Below are positions 62,841 to 64,000 of a DNA stretch of 64,000 nucleotides, piece by piece (within the stretch, counting starts at the first letter, position 1; the number at the start of each line of letters is the position of its first letter). This DNA is from Trichoplax sp. H2 (Eukaryota > Placozoa > Uniplacotomia > Trichoplacea). The stretch lies in assembly GCA_003344405.1 (NCBI GenBank), contig NOWV01000050.1, forward strand, positions 124,001 to 188,000. The letters are read 5' to 3'. A program made the position numbers and the translations under genes. The notes beneath the pieces were generated by a model. It was given only the letters and a program-made list of their open reading frames with translations, did no database searches and was not told the origin of the DNA.

Positions 62841-63905
62841 ATGGCGGACAACCCCCAGACCTTAGCTATCTCGGAGATGGAGGTATAAAACTATTTCTAT
62901 TCCTATTCTTCCTATCATAATATAGCCTACTCTAGAATGGTTCATATTTAAATGACGCTATTGCATTGATGCCTGTACTGTATTTTATGCATCCATGGCT
63001 GAATAGACAGTTCAAATCAGTCATGTTGTAAATACAGTACTGTTATGATCATAGGAAAGTACAAGCACGTCGACAAAAATGAATCCCAATCCCGTGATAT
63101 AACTTGTGATATCGCTGTCATCATGAGCCGATCAGTATATTTCCACTACAGCTTACGGCGCAACATTACTCGTATAAATTCAACTCCGCATTGTTGTTAA
63201 TCCACTGAAAGTGCCCTTTGTAGTGTCGGTGATCTTCACTCAGTTGAGCCGATGACCGTTGCAAAACATAGCTAAGAATAACGTAATGAGCATAGTTTCA
63301 AGTAAGAGAGTAATAACATACTACTTCAATCTAATTTACAAATTCACATCGCTCTCAGATATTGAATTTCACTTATCAATGACTGATTTTGTCACTGAAA
63401 CAACAACTAGCAAAGATCCTCAATCTTGAATACACAATATTTGAGTTTTCGGCTAATTCAATATACTGTACTTGATGCAAAATTTTAATTTAATGTCTAG
63501 TCTTTCTGCAATCATATAGAATTGATTGAATCTATACAATTCTATTCTCTATATCGTAACAGGACGAAAATGACGATCGAGGTAATATCTCGCAGAGGAA
63601 TAATAACGAAGATGATGATGAATATGAAGACGATGAAGATGAAGATGAACCTTTGTTCAAGTACTCTCAATTGGGCAACGAATTTCTTAATATTATGAAG
63701 GATAGAGCGACAACTTGCTTTGCTGTTCATACAAAGGTAACAAATCAAAATCTACTATTTAGTTTTATATCAGCCTCGATATGATATCGGTTGAATTAAG
63801 CATGTCTTATTTGGACCCAAACAGTTTTTAGCTATTGGTACCGATTTTGGCACTGTATTTGTGCTCGATTCCATGGGTAACTGTATTGCAAAGTATGATA
63901 ATGTT
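62841..63905 (+). CDS. VPS41: VPS41 homologue, HOPS complex subunit (5' part only, three exons)
   Basis: Start of a gene that runs off the right edge. Exons: 62841-62882, 63563-63736 and 63825-63905, all joining in phase 0 with GT donors and AG acceptors. Exon 1 is MADNPQTLAISEME. Exon 2 is a strongly acidic stretch (EDDDEYEDDEDEDEP), then LFKYSQLGNEFLNIMKDRA and CFAVHTK. Exon 3 is FLAIGTDFGTVFVLDSMGN. An acidic N-terminus, then a K/FKY-x-x-L element, then the first blade of a beta-propeller (FLAxGTxxGxVxxLD) is the VPS41 layout. The family member is a subunit of the HOPS tethering complex acting in late endosome/lysosome fusion and AP-3 vesicle traffic (family knowledge). The clathrin-repeat and RING-like C-terminal parts would be beyond the window. 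The GTAAGT donor at 63906 supports continuation. Confidence 0.88.
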
Positions 63906-64000
63906 GTAAGTATAAAATATGACATTATATTAGCAGACTGTTTCTATAACTTCTTTTATTATAAAACTATTGCTTACAAAGTGATAATGCGTAGAATTAA

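Noticed and set aside
62588-62888. Overlapping short open frames before and across VPS41 exon 1
   Set aside because: They run through the GTAC simple repeat. The VPS41 frame from the ATG at 62841 joins correctly to exon 2 and explains the coding signal.

Overview
The window is an AT-rich, intron-rich animal-type genomic segment. It holds many short exons with GT..AG borders, short introns, and one 20-N assembly gap at 38292-38311. Intron-dense ABCC4-type transporters next to a VPS41 gene suggest an early-branching animal. A placozoan such as Trichoplax would fit the base composition and compact genes, but that assignment is inference.

Almost all supported coding sequence belongs to four tandem, same-orientation (minus strand) full-length ABC transporters of subfamily C. 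They are the ABCC4/MRP4-like 'short' type without TMD0, and I call them A to D from left to right. Gene A is 233-12393, B is 26396-33847 (first small exon not found), C is 39294-47640 and D is 51568-60391. I rebuilt each exon by exon from the splice signals. All four share one intron map in position and phase, with most internal exon lengths identical. Each has the order TMD1 - NBD1 - variable linker - TMD2 - NBD2. NBD1 carries the ABCC-type DD in Walker B; NBD2 carries a DE Walker B with the catalytic glutamate. Gene A is the most divergent and has a long polar C-terminal tail. B and C end in a separate 36-nt exon. D has lost that end and stops early.

At the right edge, on the plus strand and divergent from gene D, the first three coding exons of VPS41 (HOPS-complex subunit) begin at 62841 and run off the window.

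Between genes, 12394-26395 shows no supportable gene but has several old, diverged local tandem repeats. The stretch 33848-39293 holds a likely broken GPR155/auxin-carrier-like fragment, a 30-nt minisatellite, a perfect 22-bp palindrome, the assembly gap, and a duplicated 3' end of gene C flanking that gap. The stretch 47641-51567 holds a tandem repeat array of about 1.2 kb. The stretch 60392-62840 is a shared 5' region between gene D and VPS41, with a 173-bp tandem duplication and a GTAC-rich palindromic cluster.

The ABCC genes would act alone as ATP-driven exporters. VPS41 works in endolysosomal tethering and has no evident functional link to them. I see no sign of a novel multi-gene system. 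The interest lies in the transporter family expansion, its diverging tails and linkers, and the repeat structure.
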